From positions 1-64,000 of the forward strand of contig NZ_DAOKZA010000021.1 of the NCBI RefSeq assembly GCF_035325925.1: a stretch of DNA of 64,000 bases, given 5' to 3'. This document shows, one piece after another, positions 46,939 through 55,141 of this stretch (within the stretch, counting starts at the first letter, position 1; each line of letters opens with the position of its first letter). The DNA comes from Calidifontimicrobium sp035325925. GTDB taxonomy: Bacteria; Pseudomonadota; Gammaproteobacteria; Burkholderiales; Burkholderiaceae_C. Position numbers and translations under genes: made by a program. The notes under the pieces are model-generated. The model searched no databases. It saw only the letters and a program-made list of their open reading frames with translations, and was not told the origin of the DNA.

Positions 46939-48093
46939 ATGGCCGCCATCGAGTACGCGCGCGGGCGCAACCTGCGCGACATCAACCCCGTGGCCCGCAG
47001 GGCTGGCAGCCTGCGCGAGTTCGCCGACCAGCTCGAAGCCGACCGGTCGAAGACGAAGTCGACGGCGCCCTACATCTGCGCTCCGATGTCGGGACGCAGG
47101 CGCGCCGAGAGCGCGCTGCCGCGCTCGTGGCTACCGGTCGATGCCGACCGCATCGACCGTGCCGCGCTGACGCGCTGGGACCGCCTGATCGGGCGATTCA
47201 GCGGCCTGCAATGGGCCACCCACAGCAGCACCCGAGACGAGCCGCGTAGGCGCGCAATCATCCTGCTCGACAAGGTCGCGACGAGAGATGAGTGCATTGC
47301 CGCCGGCGCCTCGTTCGCCGAACTCGTCGCCGTCGAGCTGGGCGACGCGGTCGAACTTGATCCCTGCGTCTACCGGCCAGAGCAGCCGGTCTTGGCGCCC
47401 CCGATGTACTCGCAAGTGGAGATTCTGGGGGGCGATAGTTGGCCGGTGCGTCACAACAGCACGGCGGGGGGCCAGCAGCAATTACGTCTTCAGTCTTCCT
47501 CTGTATCTCCTCAGTGTGCTTCTGTTCTTCTTCTGTGCTCTTCTGTGGGTGAAGCTGCGTTCGAGCCGGACGAGATACCGGCCGGCGTCGGCCAGCGAAA
47601 CCGATGTCTCTGGCAACTGGCGCAGCGGCTGAAGGCTCAGAAGGCCAACGCGACCTATGAGGATGTCCGCGCGGTGGCGGTCGCGTGGCACGCGGCCTTC
47701 AACGATGTCATCGGCACCAAGAGCCTGACCGTGACCATCGACGACCTGTGGCGGATGTATGAGAAGGTGAGGTGGACGAAGGGCGGCGTCATGAGCGATG
47801 CACTGCTACACGCCAACTCCGTAGTACTACCGGACCCGGTCGACCGCCTGGGTTACGGGGAGCACGAGCGCCGGCTGTTGAAGGTGTGCATCGCCTTGGC
47901 GGCCCAGCAGCAGCCTGGCGAGCCCTTCTTCATCTCGGTGCGGGTGGCAGGGAGGGAAGCTGGCCTTGACTACAGCGACGCCGCCAAGGTGTTGCGCGTC
48001 ATGGAGCGTGACGGCCTGCTCGAACTCGTGACGAAAGGCGCCGGTAAGGTGGCAAGCCGATATCGCCTCGGGCCGCTCCTCGGCGGCCGATAG
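46939..48093 (+). CDS. primase/replication-like protein of the island
   Basis: About 384 residues from the ATG at 46939. The N-terminal part resembles the archaeo-eukaryotic primase-like domains of phage and plasmid replication proteins (FSGLQWATHSSTRDEPRRRA, IILLDKVATRDE). The middle RNRCLWQLAQRLKAQKANAT is common in replication proteins of integrated elements. The C terminus is a winged helix (VAGREAGLDYSDAAKVLRVM, RDGLLELVTKGAGKVASRYR). Between the N-terminal and middle parts is a Ser/Gln-rich linker encoded by a pyrimidine-rich tract with phased TTCTGT repeats. The family is not certain. Confidence 0.65.
   Translation: MAAIEYARGRNLRDINPVARRAGSLREFADQLEADRSKTKSTAPYICAPMSGRRRAESALPRSWLPVDADRIDRAALTRWDRLIGRFSGLQWATHSSTRDEPRRRAIILLDKVATRDECIAAGASFAELVAVELGDAVELDPCVYRPEQPVLAPPMYSQVEILGGDSWPVRHNSTAGGQQQLRLQSSSVSPQCASVLLLCSSVGEAAFEPDEIPAGVGQRNRCLWQLAQRLKAQKANATYEDVRAVAVAWHAAFNDVIGTKSLTVTIDDLWRMYEKVRWTKGGVMSDALLHANSVVLPDPVDRLGYGEHERRLLKVCIALAAQQQPGEPFFISVRVAGREAGLDYSDAAKVLRVMERDGLLELVTKGAGKVASRYRLGPLLGGR
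47500..47546 (+). repeat. pyrimidine-rich tract with phased TTCTGT repeats, candidate origin
   Basis: TTCTGT at 47520, 47531 and 47541 (spacing 11 and 10 bp), and TCTGT at 47500. This is in a CT-rich, low-GC stretch unlike the rest of the gene and lies in the linker-coding part of the putative replication gene. Satellite elements often carry their origin in or next to the replication gene. Coding sequence with Ser/Val codon bias is the simple alternative. Confidence 0.35.
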
Positions 48094-48216
48094 AGCTGCA
48101 CTCGGCTCCCGGGGCTGAGCTGGGGGACGTTGCCCCCCTGTTGTCCCAATGGTCTTCTGAAGCGACGTTCCGCTACATTCAGAAGCCAATTGGTTGACGC
48201 TTCGTGAGGCAGCCGC

Positions 48217-49140
48217 ATGCAGACACGTTCGGAACCTGCACCCAACTTGTCGCCTGCGCACAAAGCGCAAGCTCGCCACGCGTCCGTGGGCGTCGGGTGG
48301 AGGTGGGCTGAGTTCTTCCTTGCCTCTGTTGGGTTGACGTTCTTGTTCAGCCTGTGGTTATGGGCTGTAGCGCCCGACGGCCAAGCGGGTTCGTTGTTCG
48401 GGGCGCTGTTGCAACCATTGCTCGGCATCGCGGTCGCGGTCGGCGTCGTCTTGAGCTTGGTTGCGGTCTACAAGATGTCGATCAGCTTGGATCCGCGGCG
48501 CTCACTGGCGTGGCTCATCGTGGTCGCCCAGTTCGTTCCGATCATCGGACTTCTCATCGTCATATCCATGATCCTGAAACTGCGGCGCGAGTCTCAGCTT
48601 GTGCCGGCATCGGCGGATGGTGTCGGCGCTGCCGGTGCGGCCTCGGATGCATCGGCAGATGACGACGAGCAGCGAGGACGCTGCCTGACACCACTGCTGC
48701 GCGAAGCGGAATCGATGCTGAGTCGCGAGCAATCCGAACGCGCCCGCCCGCCCAGCGGATCGGCTGGTCTTGCGGGCTCGGCATCGGACTCACGCCCATC
48801 GATGCACGTCGCACCGGCCGATATGACACGCTCGAATCGAGGGCGCACCGCCTGCCGCCTGCTGCGGATTGAAGGTCAACCGGTGAGTATTCCGCTGTTG
48901 ATCACGGTGCTCGGGCCGACGCTCGGAGTTTTCGGGCTGGCGGGGGGCTTGGCGTGGCTTCTGTGGACTGGTGTTGCGGTCTGCGCGCCTTCGCCGGCAC
49001 CCTGCCCGAGCAGGGCAAAGATAGGCCTTGCACAGGCTTGGAATAGGGAATGGCTGGCTGGACGGCAGGCTTCACATCTTGGATGCGACGGCGGAAGCCG
49101 GGGGTTCCTTAAGCGTCCCAGTCTTGGATGGACCGGATGA
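48217..49140 (+). CDS. island membrane protein, unknown
   Basis: A 307-residue protein with three hydrophobic segments in the N-terminal half (WAEFFLASVGLTFLFSLWLW, LLGIAVAVGVVLSLVAVYKM, AWLIVVAQFVPIIGLLIVIS). A long polar Ala/Ser/Asp region follows, and then one more segment (LITVLGPTLGVFGLAGGLAW) before a basic tail. No family recognised. GAGGCAG precedes the ATG. It is the last gene of the element, close to the right attachment repeat. Cargo genes in this position of phage satellites often serve host defence, which is a guess only. Confidence 0.65.
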   Translation: MQTRSEPAPNLSPAHKAQARHASVGVGWRWAEFFLASVGLTFLFSLWLWAVAPDGQAGSLFGALLQPLLGIAVAVGVVLSLVAVYKMSISLDPRRSLAWLIVVAQFVPIIGLLIVISMILKLRRESQLVPASADGVGAAGAASDASADDDEQRGRCLTPLLREAESMLSREQSERARPPSGSAGLAGSASDSRPSMHVAPADMTRSNRGRTACRLLRIEGQPVSIPLLITVLGPTLGVFGLAGGLAWLLWTGVAVCAPSPAPCPSRAKIGLAQAWNREWLAGRQASHLGCDGGSRGFLKRPSLGWTG

Positions 49141-49189
49141 TGGGACGGCATAGATGCCACGCCGGAAACCCGCATCAATCCTAGCTGTC

Positions 49190-49203
49190 TGGCGGAGACG
49201 GAG
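49190..49203 (-). repeat. right attachment repeat inside tRNA-Ser
   Basis: The 14-bp copy of TGGCGGAGACGGAG that completes the 3' end of tRNA-Ser(GCT). Integration restored an intact tRNA. Confidence 0.8.
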
Positions 49204-49282
49204 GGATTCGAACCCTCGATGCAGGTTTTGCCCGCATACTCCCTTAGCAGGGGAGCACCTTCGGCCTCTCGGTCACGTCTCC
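49190..49282 (-). tRNA. serX: tRNA-Ser(GCT)
   Basis: A 93-nt class II tRNA. The acceptor stem GGAGACG pairs with CGTCTCC before the encoded CCA. The D arm is followed by the anticodon arm CTCCC-CTGCTAA-GGGAG with anticodon GCT. A long variable arm, as in serine tRNAs, follows (TATGCGGGCAAAACCTGCAT). The T arm is GAGGG-TTCGAAT-CCCTC. It lies downstream of lysC and is the integration site of the island. The symbol is generic. Confidence 0.95.
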
Positions 49283-49328
49283 GGCGCGAAGGCGCGCATT
49301 CTAGCCCGCAACGACGCGCGCAGCGCGC

Positions 49329-50603
49329 TCAGGCCGCGGCGGCTTGCTGGTCCAGGTCGAAGGCGCGGTGCAGCGCGCGCACCGCGAGTTCCATGTACTT
49401 CTCGTCGATCACGACGCTGGTCTTGATCTCGCTGGTCGAGATCATCTGGATGTTGATGCCCTCCTCGCTGAGGGTGCGGAACATCTTCGCCGCGACGCCG
49501 ACGTGGCTCTTCATGCCGATGCCCACGATGCTGACCTTGCAGATGCGCGCGTCGCCGATCACCTCGCTGGCGCCCAGCGCCGGCGCCACCTGGTTCTTCA
49601 GCAGGTCCATCACGCGTGCGTGGTCGTTGCGGTGCACCGTGAACGAGAAGTCGGTGCGCCCGTCGTGCGAGACGTTCTGGATGATCACGTCGACGTCGAT
49701 GTTCGCTTCGGCCACCGCACCCAGGATCTGGTAGGCGATGCCGGGCTTGTCCGGTACACCGAGCACGGTGACCTTGGCCTCGTCGCGGTTGAACGCGATG
49801 CCCGACACGACGGCTTGTTCCATCTTCTCGTCCTCTTCGAAAGTGATCAGCGTGCCCGACTTCGCTTCCTCGTCGATCGGGATGTCCCAGTCGGTGAAGC
49901 TCGACAGCACGCGCAGCGGCACCCGGTACTTGCCCGCGAACTCGACCGAGCGGATCTGCAGCACCTTGGAGCCGAGGCTCGCCATCTCGAGCATCTCCTC
50001 GAAGCTGACGGTGTGCAGCCTTCGCGCCTCGGGAACGATGCGCGGGTCGGTGGTGTAGACACCGTCGACGTCGGTGTAGATCAGGCACTCGTCGGCCTTC
50101 AGCGCCGCCGCCACCGCCACCGCCGACGTGTCGCTGCCGCCGCGGCCGAGCGTCGTGATGTGGCCCGCGTCGTCGATGCCCTGGAAGCCGGTGATGACGA
50201 CCACCCGGCCGGCGTCGAGGTCGGCGCGCACGCGCCGGTCGTCGATGCTCGTGATGCGCGCCTTCGTGTACGCCGGGTCGGTCTTCACCGGCACCTGCCA
50301 GCCGGTGTAGCTGACGGCATCGACGCCCTCGGCCTGCAGCGCCAGCGCCAGCAACCCCACCGACACCTGCTCCCCGGTCGACGCGATCATGTCCAGTTCG
50401 CGCAGCGCCGGTCTCGAGACCTGCGCCGGCTGCAGTTCCTTGGCCAGGGCGAGCAGGCGGTTGGTCTCGCCACTCATCGCCGAGGGCACGACGACCATGC
50501 GGTGCCCGGCGCGTGCCCACTTGGCCACCCGCTTCGCGACGTTGCGGATGCGCTCGGTCGAACCCATCGACGTGCCGCCGTACTTGTGAACGATCAGTGC
50601 CAT
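49329..50603 (-). CDS. lysC: aspartate kinase
   Basis: LysC phosphorylates aspartate, the first step towards lysine, methionine and threonine. The 424-residue monofunctional kinase starts MALIVHKYGGTSMGSTERIR. It shows STGEQVSVGLLAL, TLGRGGSDTSAVAVAAAL and two C-terminal ACT domains (VTVLGVPDKPGIAYQILGAV, VSIVGIGMKSHVGVAAKMF) for feedback control. I start at ATG 50603. A 31-codon extension is open upstream but unlike the family. A TAAAAT -10 (50664-50659) overlaps the tilS stop, so it can be transcribed separately. Confidence 0.95.
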   Translation of the reverse strand: MALIVHKYGGTSMGSTERIRNVAKRVAKWARAGHRMVVVPSAMSGETNRLLALAKELQPAQVSRPALRELDMIASTGEQVSVGLLALALQAEGVDAVSYTGWQVPVKTDPAYTKARITSIDDRRVRADLDAGRVVVITGFQGIDDAGHITTLGRGGSDTSAVAVAAALKADECLIYTDVDGVYTTDPRIVPEARRLHTVSFEEMLEMASLGSKVLQIRSVEFAGKYRVPLRVLSSFTDWDIPIDEEAKSGTLITFEEDEKMEQAVVSGIAFNRDEAKVTVLGVPDKPGIAYQILGAVAEANIDVDVIIQNVSHDGRTDFSFTVHRNDHARVMDLLKNQVAPALGASEVIGDARICKVSIVGIGMKSHVGVAAKMFRTLSEEGINIQMISTSEIKTSVVIDEKYMELAVRALHRAFDLDQQAAAA

Positions 50604-50658
50604 GACGCGTTGGCGTGCGCGCGGCGCTCGCCGGGGTGCTGCAGCTGCGAAGCCGGCG

Positions 50659-50664
50659 ATTTTA
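50659..50664 (-). promoter_or_regulatory. putative lysC -10 box inside the tilS stop
   Basis: TAAAAT on the minus strand, whose first three bases are the tilS stop codon. The leader to the lysC ATG would be about 50 nt. Confidence 0.4.
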
Positions 50665-52023
50665 GCGAGCGCGCCTTCGCGACCCTGACGCCGCAACGTC
50701 GGACAGCCATCGCAGCGCCACCTGCGGCTCCCCGGGGGCGGCGCGCGAGCGCGCGTCGATGCCGAGCCCGGGAACGAACACCAGCGTGTCGTCGCACCAC
50801 AGCAGCGGCGCCTCGCGTGCGGCTGCCGGCACCCCGACGGCCTGGAACTGCTTCTTCAGGCTGCGCGCCGCCGACCGCGGAGCGAACTGGAACCGCTCGC
50901 CGCCGCTGCGCACGCGCAACTCGCAGCCGCGCAGTGTCGCCAGCGCGACGCCGTCGCGCGGCACGGCACGCACCTGCAGCCGTCCGCCCCAGGCCGGCAC
51001 GTCGACGTCGCCGGGTGCGTCGATCGTCAACGCCAGCTGCCGCGGGCGTTCAGGCGCTGCCGCGGCAGCGTCGCACACCCGCAGCCGTGCGCGGTGCAGC
51101 ACCAGCGACGCGCCGCCGGGCAGCGGCCAGCGCGATCCGGGCGACGCTTTCGGCAGTTCGGCGTCGAGCCGGTCGAGCAGCGTGGCCGGTGCCGTGCGCG
51201 CCAGCCGCTCGCGCAGCCACAGGCGCAGCGCGTTGCGCGCGCGTGCGCCGCCCAGCGCGAGCAACCGGCGCAGGTGCAGCGCCCCCGCGTCGTCGACGAG
51301 CGGCGCGAGGTCGTCGCGCCCGCACTCGTCGAGGCACTGTCGCGCCCACTGCGCCTGCCGCGCCGCCGCGGCCAGCGCGACCTCGGCGTCGGCGAAGGCA
51401 TCGCGAAGCGCCGGCATCACGCGGGCGCGCAGGCGGCTGCGCGCGTAGGCCGCATCGGCGTTGCTCGGGTCGTCGACGTGGCGCAACCGGCGTCGCGCGA
51501 CGTAGGCGGCGATCTGCGCGTCGTCGACGTCGAGCCAAGGCCTCGCCCACGTCAGCCCGGCGCGATGCGCCTGGCGCGGCATCGCCGCCAGCCCGGCCGG
51601 CCCGGCACCACGCAGCGCCTGCAGCACGAAGGTCTCGGCCTGGTCGCGGCGGTGGTGCGCGAGCAGCACCAGCGTCGCGCCGGCGGCCTCGGCCATCGCC
51701 GTCAGCGCGGCGTAGCGCTCGCGACGCGCCCAGGCTTCGACGCTGTCGCCGGCCGCCGGTTGCCCGGCGAGGCGTTGGGCGACGAACGACACCGGGTGGC
51801 CCGCTGCGGCCCAGCGCCTGCACTGCGCACGGACGTGCGCGAGCCAGGCGTCGGCCTGCGGCATCAGCCCGTGGTGCACGTGCAGCGCAACGACGCGGAT
51901 GCCCAGCGGTCCCGCGGCGTGCACCGTGGCGTGCAGCAGTGCGGTGGAGTCGCGTCCGCCGCTGGCGGCGACGGCGACGACGCGCGCAGGTTCAGCGTTC
52001 CTTGGTGTCGCTGAAGCGGCCAT
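50662..52023 (-). CDS. tilS: tRNA(Ile)-lysidine synthase
   Basis: TilS modifies C34 of tRNA-Ile(CAU) to lysidine, which is essential for reading AUA. The 453-residue product has the PP-loop SGGRDST (residues 21-27) and ALHVHHGLMPQADAWLAHVR. The substrate-recognition and C-terminal domains follow. The ATG at 52023 lies inside the 3' end of accA (32-nt overlap), as is common in this operon. The serine of the usual SGGxDS loop is kept. Confidence 0.94.
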   Translation of the reverse strand: MAASATPRNAEPARVVAVAASGGRDSTALLHATVHAAGPLGIRVVALHVHHGLMPQADAWLAHVRAQCRRWAAAGHPVSFVAQRLAGQPAAGDSVEAWARRERYAALTAMAEAAGATLVLLAHHRRDQAETFVLQALRGAGPAGLAAMPRQAHRAGLTWARPWLDVDDAQIAAYVARRRLRHVDDPSNADAAYARSRLRARVMPALRDAFADAEVALAAAARQAQWARQCLDECGRDDLAPLVDDAGALHLRRLLALGGARARNALRLWLRERLARTAPATLLDRLDAELPKASPGSRWPLPGGASLVLHRARLRVCDAAAAAPERPRQLALTIDAPGDVDVPAWGGRLQVRAVPRDGVALATLRGCELRVRSGGERFQFAPRSAARSLKKQFQAVGVPAAAREAPLLWCDDTLVFVPGLGIDARSRAAPGEPQVALRWLSDVAASGSRRRAR

Positions 52024-52963
52024 ACGACTGCAGCCGCTCGTAGCGGCGCTGCAGCAGGTCCTTCGTCTTCAAGTCGGACACCTGGCGCAGCGCGTCGTTG
52101 AGCGCGCGCTTCAGGCTGGCAGCCATCGCCTTCGGGTCGCGGTGCGCGCCGCCCACCGGCTCGTTGACGATCTTGTCGATCAGCCCCAGCGCCTTCAGCC
52201 GGTGCGCGGTGATGCCCAGCGCCTCGGCGGCGTCGGACGCACGCTCGGCGGTCTTCCACAGGATCGAGGCGCAACCCTCGGGCGAGATCACCGAATACAC
52301 CGAGAACTGCAGCATCAGCACCTGGTCGCCGACGCTGATCGCCAGTGCGCCACCCGAGCCGCCCTCGCCGATGATCGTCACCACGATCGGCACCTCGAGC
52401 TGCGCCATCTCGAAGATGTTGCGCCCGATCGCCTCGCTCTGGCCGCGTTCCTCGGCACCGATGCCCGGATACGCGCCCGGGGTGTCGACGAAGGTGAACA
52501 CCGGCAGGGCGAACTTCTCGGCGAGCTTCATCAGCCGCAGCGCCTTGCGGTAGCCCTCGGGACGACTCATGCCGAAGTTGCGCGCCGCGCGCTCCTTCGT
52601 GTCGCGGCCCTTCTGGTGACCGATCACCATGCACGCCTGCCCGTTGAAGCGCGCCAGCCCGCCGACGATCGACAGGTCGTCGGCGAATGTGCGGTCGCCG
52701 TGCAATTCCTGGAAGTCGGTGAACACGTCGGCGACGTAGTCGAGCGTGTACGGGCGCTGCGGATGACGTGCGATCTGCGTCACCTGCCAGGGGCTCAGGC
52801 TGGCGTAGATCTCCTTGGTCAGCTGCAGGCTCTTCTTGTCGAGGCGGTCGATCTCCTCGGAGATGTCGACCGCCGACTCGTTCTGCACGAATCGCAGTTC
52901 CTCGATCTTCTTCTCGAGTTCGGCGATCGGCTGCTCGAACTCGAGGAAGTGGCGTCGGCTCAT
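51992..52963 (-). CDS. accA: acetyl-CoA carboxylase carboxyltransferase subunit alpha
   Basis: AccA with AccD transfers the carboxyl group from biotin to acetyl-CoA, the first step of fatty acid synthesis. The 323 residues are standard: LEFEQPIAELEKKIEELR at the start, then YVADVFTDFQELHGDRTFAD, GRDTKERAARNFGM, PVFTFVDTPGAYPGIGAEER and GEGGSGGALAISVGDQVLML. It lies 19 nt after the glycosylase gene and overlaps tilS. Confidence 0.96.
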   Translation of the reverse strand: MSRRHFLEFEQPIAELEKKIEELRFVQNESAVDISEEIDRLDKKSLQLTKEIYASLSPWQVTQIARHPQRPYTLDYVADVFTDFQELHGDRTFADDLSIVGGLARFNGQACMVIGHQKGRDTKERAARNFGMSRPEGYRKALRLMKLAEKFALPVFTFVDTPGAYPGIGAEERGQSEAIGRNIFEMAQLEVPIVVTIIGEGGSGGALAISVGDQVLMLQFSVYSVISPEGCASILWKTAERASDAAEALGITAHRLKALGLIDKIVNEPVGGAHRDPKAMAASLKRALNDALRQVSDLKTKDLLQRRYERLQSYGRFSDTKER

Positions 52964-52982
52964 GCGCGGGCCCTCTTGGTTG

Positions 52983-53636
52983 TCAATAGTCGACCGGCAC
53001 CGGGTCGAGGCTGCGCCACACGTACCACGTGGCCACCGAGCGGTACGGTGCCCACGCTTCCCCGACCTCGCGCGCCTCGGCGCGGGTGACCGGCTCGCCG
53101 CTGAAGTAGTTGACGCTGATGCCGCGGATCAGCCCGAGGTCGTCGAGCGGCATCACGTTGGGACGCAGCAGGTGGAAGATCAGGAACATCTCGGCGGTCC
53201 AGCGGCCGATGCCACGGATCGCGACCAACTCGTCGATGATCTCCTCGTCGTCCATCGACGGCCACTGCCGCTCGTGCACGGTGCCGTCGACGAAGTGCGC
53301 CGCCAGGTCGCGCACGTACTCGACCTTGCGCGCCGACAGCCCCGTGGAACGCAGGTCGTCGACGCCGAGCGACAGCACCACGTGCGGGTCGAGCCGGCCC
53401 TGGCGCGCGCCGGCGTCGGCAAGCCTATCCCACACCGATTGCGCCGCCTTCACCGAGATCTGCTGGCCGACGATCGACCTCGCCAGCGTCGTGAACGCGT
53501 CGCCGCGGCTGCGCAGACGCGCCTGGCCGAATCGCGGGATCAGCTTCTTCATGACCCGGTCGCGCCGGGTCAGGTGCCTGCAGGCATCGTCCCAGTAGTC
53601 GGGCGTGACGAGCGTGGTCACCGACTTGCCGTCCAT
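52983..53636 (-). CDS. DNA-3-methyladenine glycosylase II (HhH-GPD, AlkA-like)
   Basis: A 217-residue base-excision repair glycosylase that removes alkylated purines. The helix-hairpin-helix is VAIRGIGRWTAEMFLIFHLL, followed by the catalytic Asp in MPLDDLGLIRGI. SIVGQQISVKAAQSVWDRL is the first conserved helix. It is shorter than E. coli AlkA because the N-terminal beta domain is missing, as in many bacterial forms. The start at 53636 is 10 nt after the cysS stop. Confidence 0.92.
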   Translation of the reverse strand: MDGKSVTTLVTPDYWDDACRHLTRRDRVMKKLIPRFGQARLRSRGDAFTTLARSIVGQQISVKAAQSVWDRLADAGARQGRLDPHVVLSLGVDDLRSTGLSARKVEYVRDLAAHFVDGTVHERQWPSMDDEEIIDELVAIRGIGRWTAEMFLIFHLLRPNVMPLDDLGLIRGISVNYFSGEPVTRAEAREVGEAWAPYRSVATWYVWRSLDPVPVDY

Positions 53637-53646
53637 CGTCGCCGCA

Positions 53647-55026
53647 TCAGGCCCGCACCCAGGTCGTGCCCTGCGGTCCGTCCTTGAGCATCACGCCCTG
53701 CGCGGCGAGCTCGTCGCGGATGCGGTCGGCCAGCGCGAAGTCGCGCGATCGCTTGGCCTGCGCGCGTTCGGCGATGCGCCGCTCGACGGCGTCCGCGTCG
53801 AGCGCGTCGGGCTTCGTGGCGCCCTGCAGGAAGACGCGCGGCGACTGCTGCAGGATGCCCAGCGCGGCGCCGAGCGACTTGAGCTGCGCGGCAGCGGACG
53901 GCGAGCGTTCGCGGTTGACCGCGCCGGCGAGGTCGAACAGCACCGCCAGCGCCGCCGGGGTGTTGAAGTCGTCGTTCATCGCGTCGCGGAATGCCGCCGC
54001 CGCGGGCTGCGACCAGTCCAGCGGCGTGTCGTCGGGTGCAACGGCATCGAGCGCGGTGTACAGCCGGCGCAGCGCCTGGCGCGACTCGTCGAGCAGCGCG
54101 TCGCTGAAGTTGAAGGGGCTGCGGTAGTGCGTGCGCAGCATCGCGAAGCGCAGCGTCTCGCCGTCGGTGACGCGCAGCACGTCGCGGATCGTGAAGAAGT
54201 TGCCCAGCGACTTGGACATCTTCTCGTCGTCGACGTTGAGGAAGCCGTTGTGCATCCACACACGCGCGAACGGCCTGCCACTGGCGGCCTCGCTCTGCGC
54301 GATCTCGTTCTCGTGGTGCGGGAACTGCAGGTCGAGCCCGCCGCCGTGGATGTCGAAGGTCTCGCCGAGCAGCGCGCAGCTCATCGCCGAGCACTCGATG
54401 TGCCACCCCGGTCGCCCCGGGCCGAAGGCGCTGGCGTACTTCGCATCGTCGGGCTCGTCGGCCTTGGCCGCCTTCCACAGCACGAAGTCCAGCGGGTCGT
54501 CCTTGCCGTCGAGCACGGCCACGCGTTCGCCGGCGCGCAGTTCGTCGATCGACTTGCCCGACAGCTTGCCGTAGCCGGCGAACTTGCGCACGGCGTAGTT
54601 GACGTCGCCGCCCGGGGTGCGGTACGCGAAGCCCTTTCGCTCGAGCGTGCCGATCATCTCGAGCATCTGCGGCACGTAGTCGGTGGCGCGCGGCTCGTGC
54701 GTGGGCGACAGCAGTCCGATGGCGCCGATGTCGGCGTGCATCGCCGAGATCATCTCGTCGGTGAGCCGGCGTATCGGCATGCCGCGCTCGAGTGCGCGCT
54801 TGATGATCTTGTCGTCGATGTCGGTGATGTTGCGCACGTAGATCACGTCGTGGCCGAGCGCGCGCAGCCAGCGGTAGACGACGTCGAACGCGGTCATCAT
54901 GCGCGCGTGGCCCATGTGGCACAGGTCGTACACCGTGATCCCGCACACGTACATGCGCACCTTGCCGGGCTCGAGCGGCTCGAAGGGCTCGAGCGCACGG
55001 GTCAGCGAGTTGTGGATGCGCAGCAT
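53647..55026 (-). CDS. cysS: cysteinyl-tRNA synthetase
   Basis: The 459-residue class I synthetase charges tRNA-Cys. It carries the zinc cysteine in YVCGITVYDLCHMGHARMM together with the HIGH-type motif HMGH. ECSAMS and HGGGLDLQFPHHENE bind zinc and cysteine, and DEKMSKSLGNFF is the KMSKS loop. First gene of cysS-glycosylase-accA-tilS-lysC. Its -10 (TATACT at 55106-55101) is interlocked with that of the divergent cyclophilin gene. Confidence 0.96.
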   Translation of the reverse strand: MLRIHNSLTRALEPFEPLEPGKVRMYVCGITVYDLCHMGHARMMTAFDVVYRWLRALGHDVIYVRNITDIDDKIIKRALERGMPIRRLTDEMISAMHADIGAIGLLSPTHEPRATDYVPQMLEMIGTLERKGFAYRTPGGDVNYAVRKFAGYGKLSGKSIDELRAGERVAVLDGKDDPLDFVLWKAAKADEPDDAKYASAFGPGRPGWHIECSAMSCALLGETFDIHGGGLDLQFPHHENEIAQSEAASGRPFARVWMHNGFLNVDDEKMSKSLGNFFTIRDVLRVTDGETLRFAMLRTHYRSPFNFSDALLDESRQALRRLYTALDAVAPDDTPLDWSQPAAAAFRDAMNDDFNTPAALAVLFDLAGAVNRERSPSAAAQLKSLGAALGILQQSPRVFLQGATKPDALDADAVERRIAERAQAKRSRDFALADRIRDELAAQGVMLKDGPQGTTWVRA

Positions 55027-55088
55027 CGTGGTTCGGACGGGGGAAAGACAGCGGCCTCCAGAACCCGGGTGTGTCGGAGGCCGCTCGG

Positions 55089-55106
55089 TAGAATCGATTC
55101 AGTATA
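55089..55106. promoter_or_regulatory. interlocked divergent -10 boxes of cysS and the periplasmic cyclophilin
   Basis: The plus strand has TAGAAT at 55089-55094, 48 nt before the cyclophilin ATG. The minus strand has TATACT at 55106-55101, about 75 nt before the cysS ATG. Only six base pairs separate the two boxes, so both promoters cannot be occupied at once. Confidence 0.5.
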
Positions 55107-55141
55107 GCGGCGGCTCCGCGCCGGTTGGGAGTTCGATTTCG

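Larger units (their letters stand above)
43922..49203. mobile_element. 5.3-kb tRNA-Ser-integrated element with P4-type integrase
   Basis: The 14-bp sequence TGGCGGAGACGGAG occurs at 43922-43935 and, as the last 14 nt of tRNA-Ser(GCT), at 49190-49203, in direct orientation. The stretch between them has visibly lower GC content. It carries a tyrosine integrase, a 63-residue protein, a poly-proline protein, AlpA, an HTH protein, a primase-like replication protein and a membrane protein, all on the plus strand. No capsid, terminase, relaxase or type IV secretion gene is seen. It resembles a minimal phage satellite or a non-mobilisable integrative element that relies on a helper. Confidence 0.8.
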
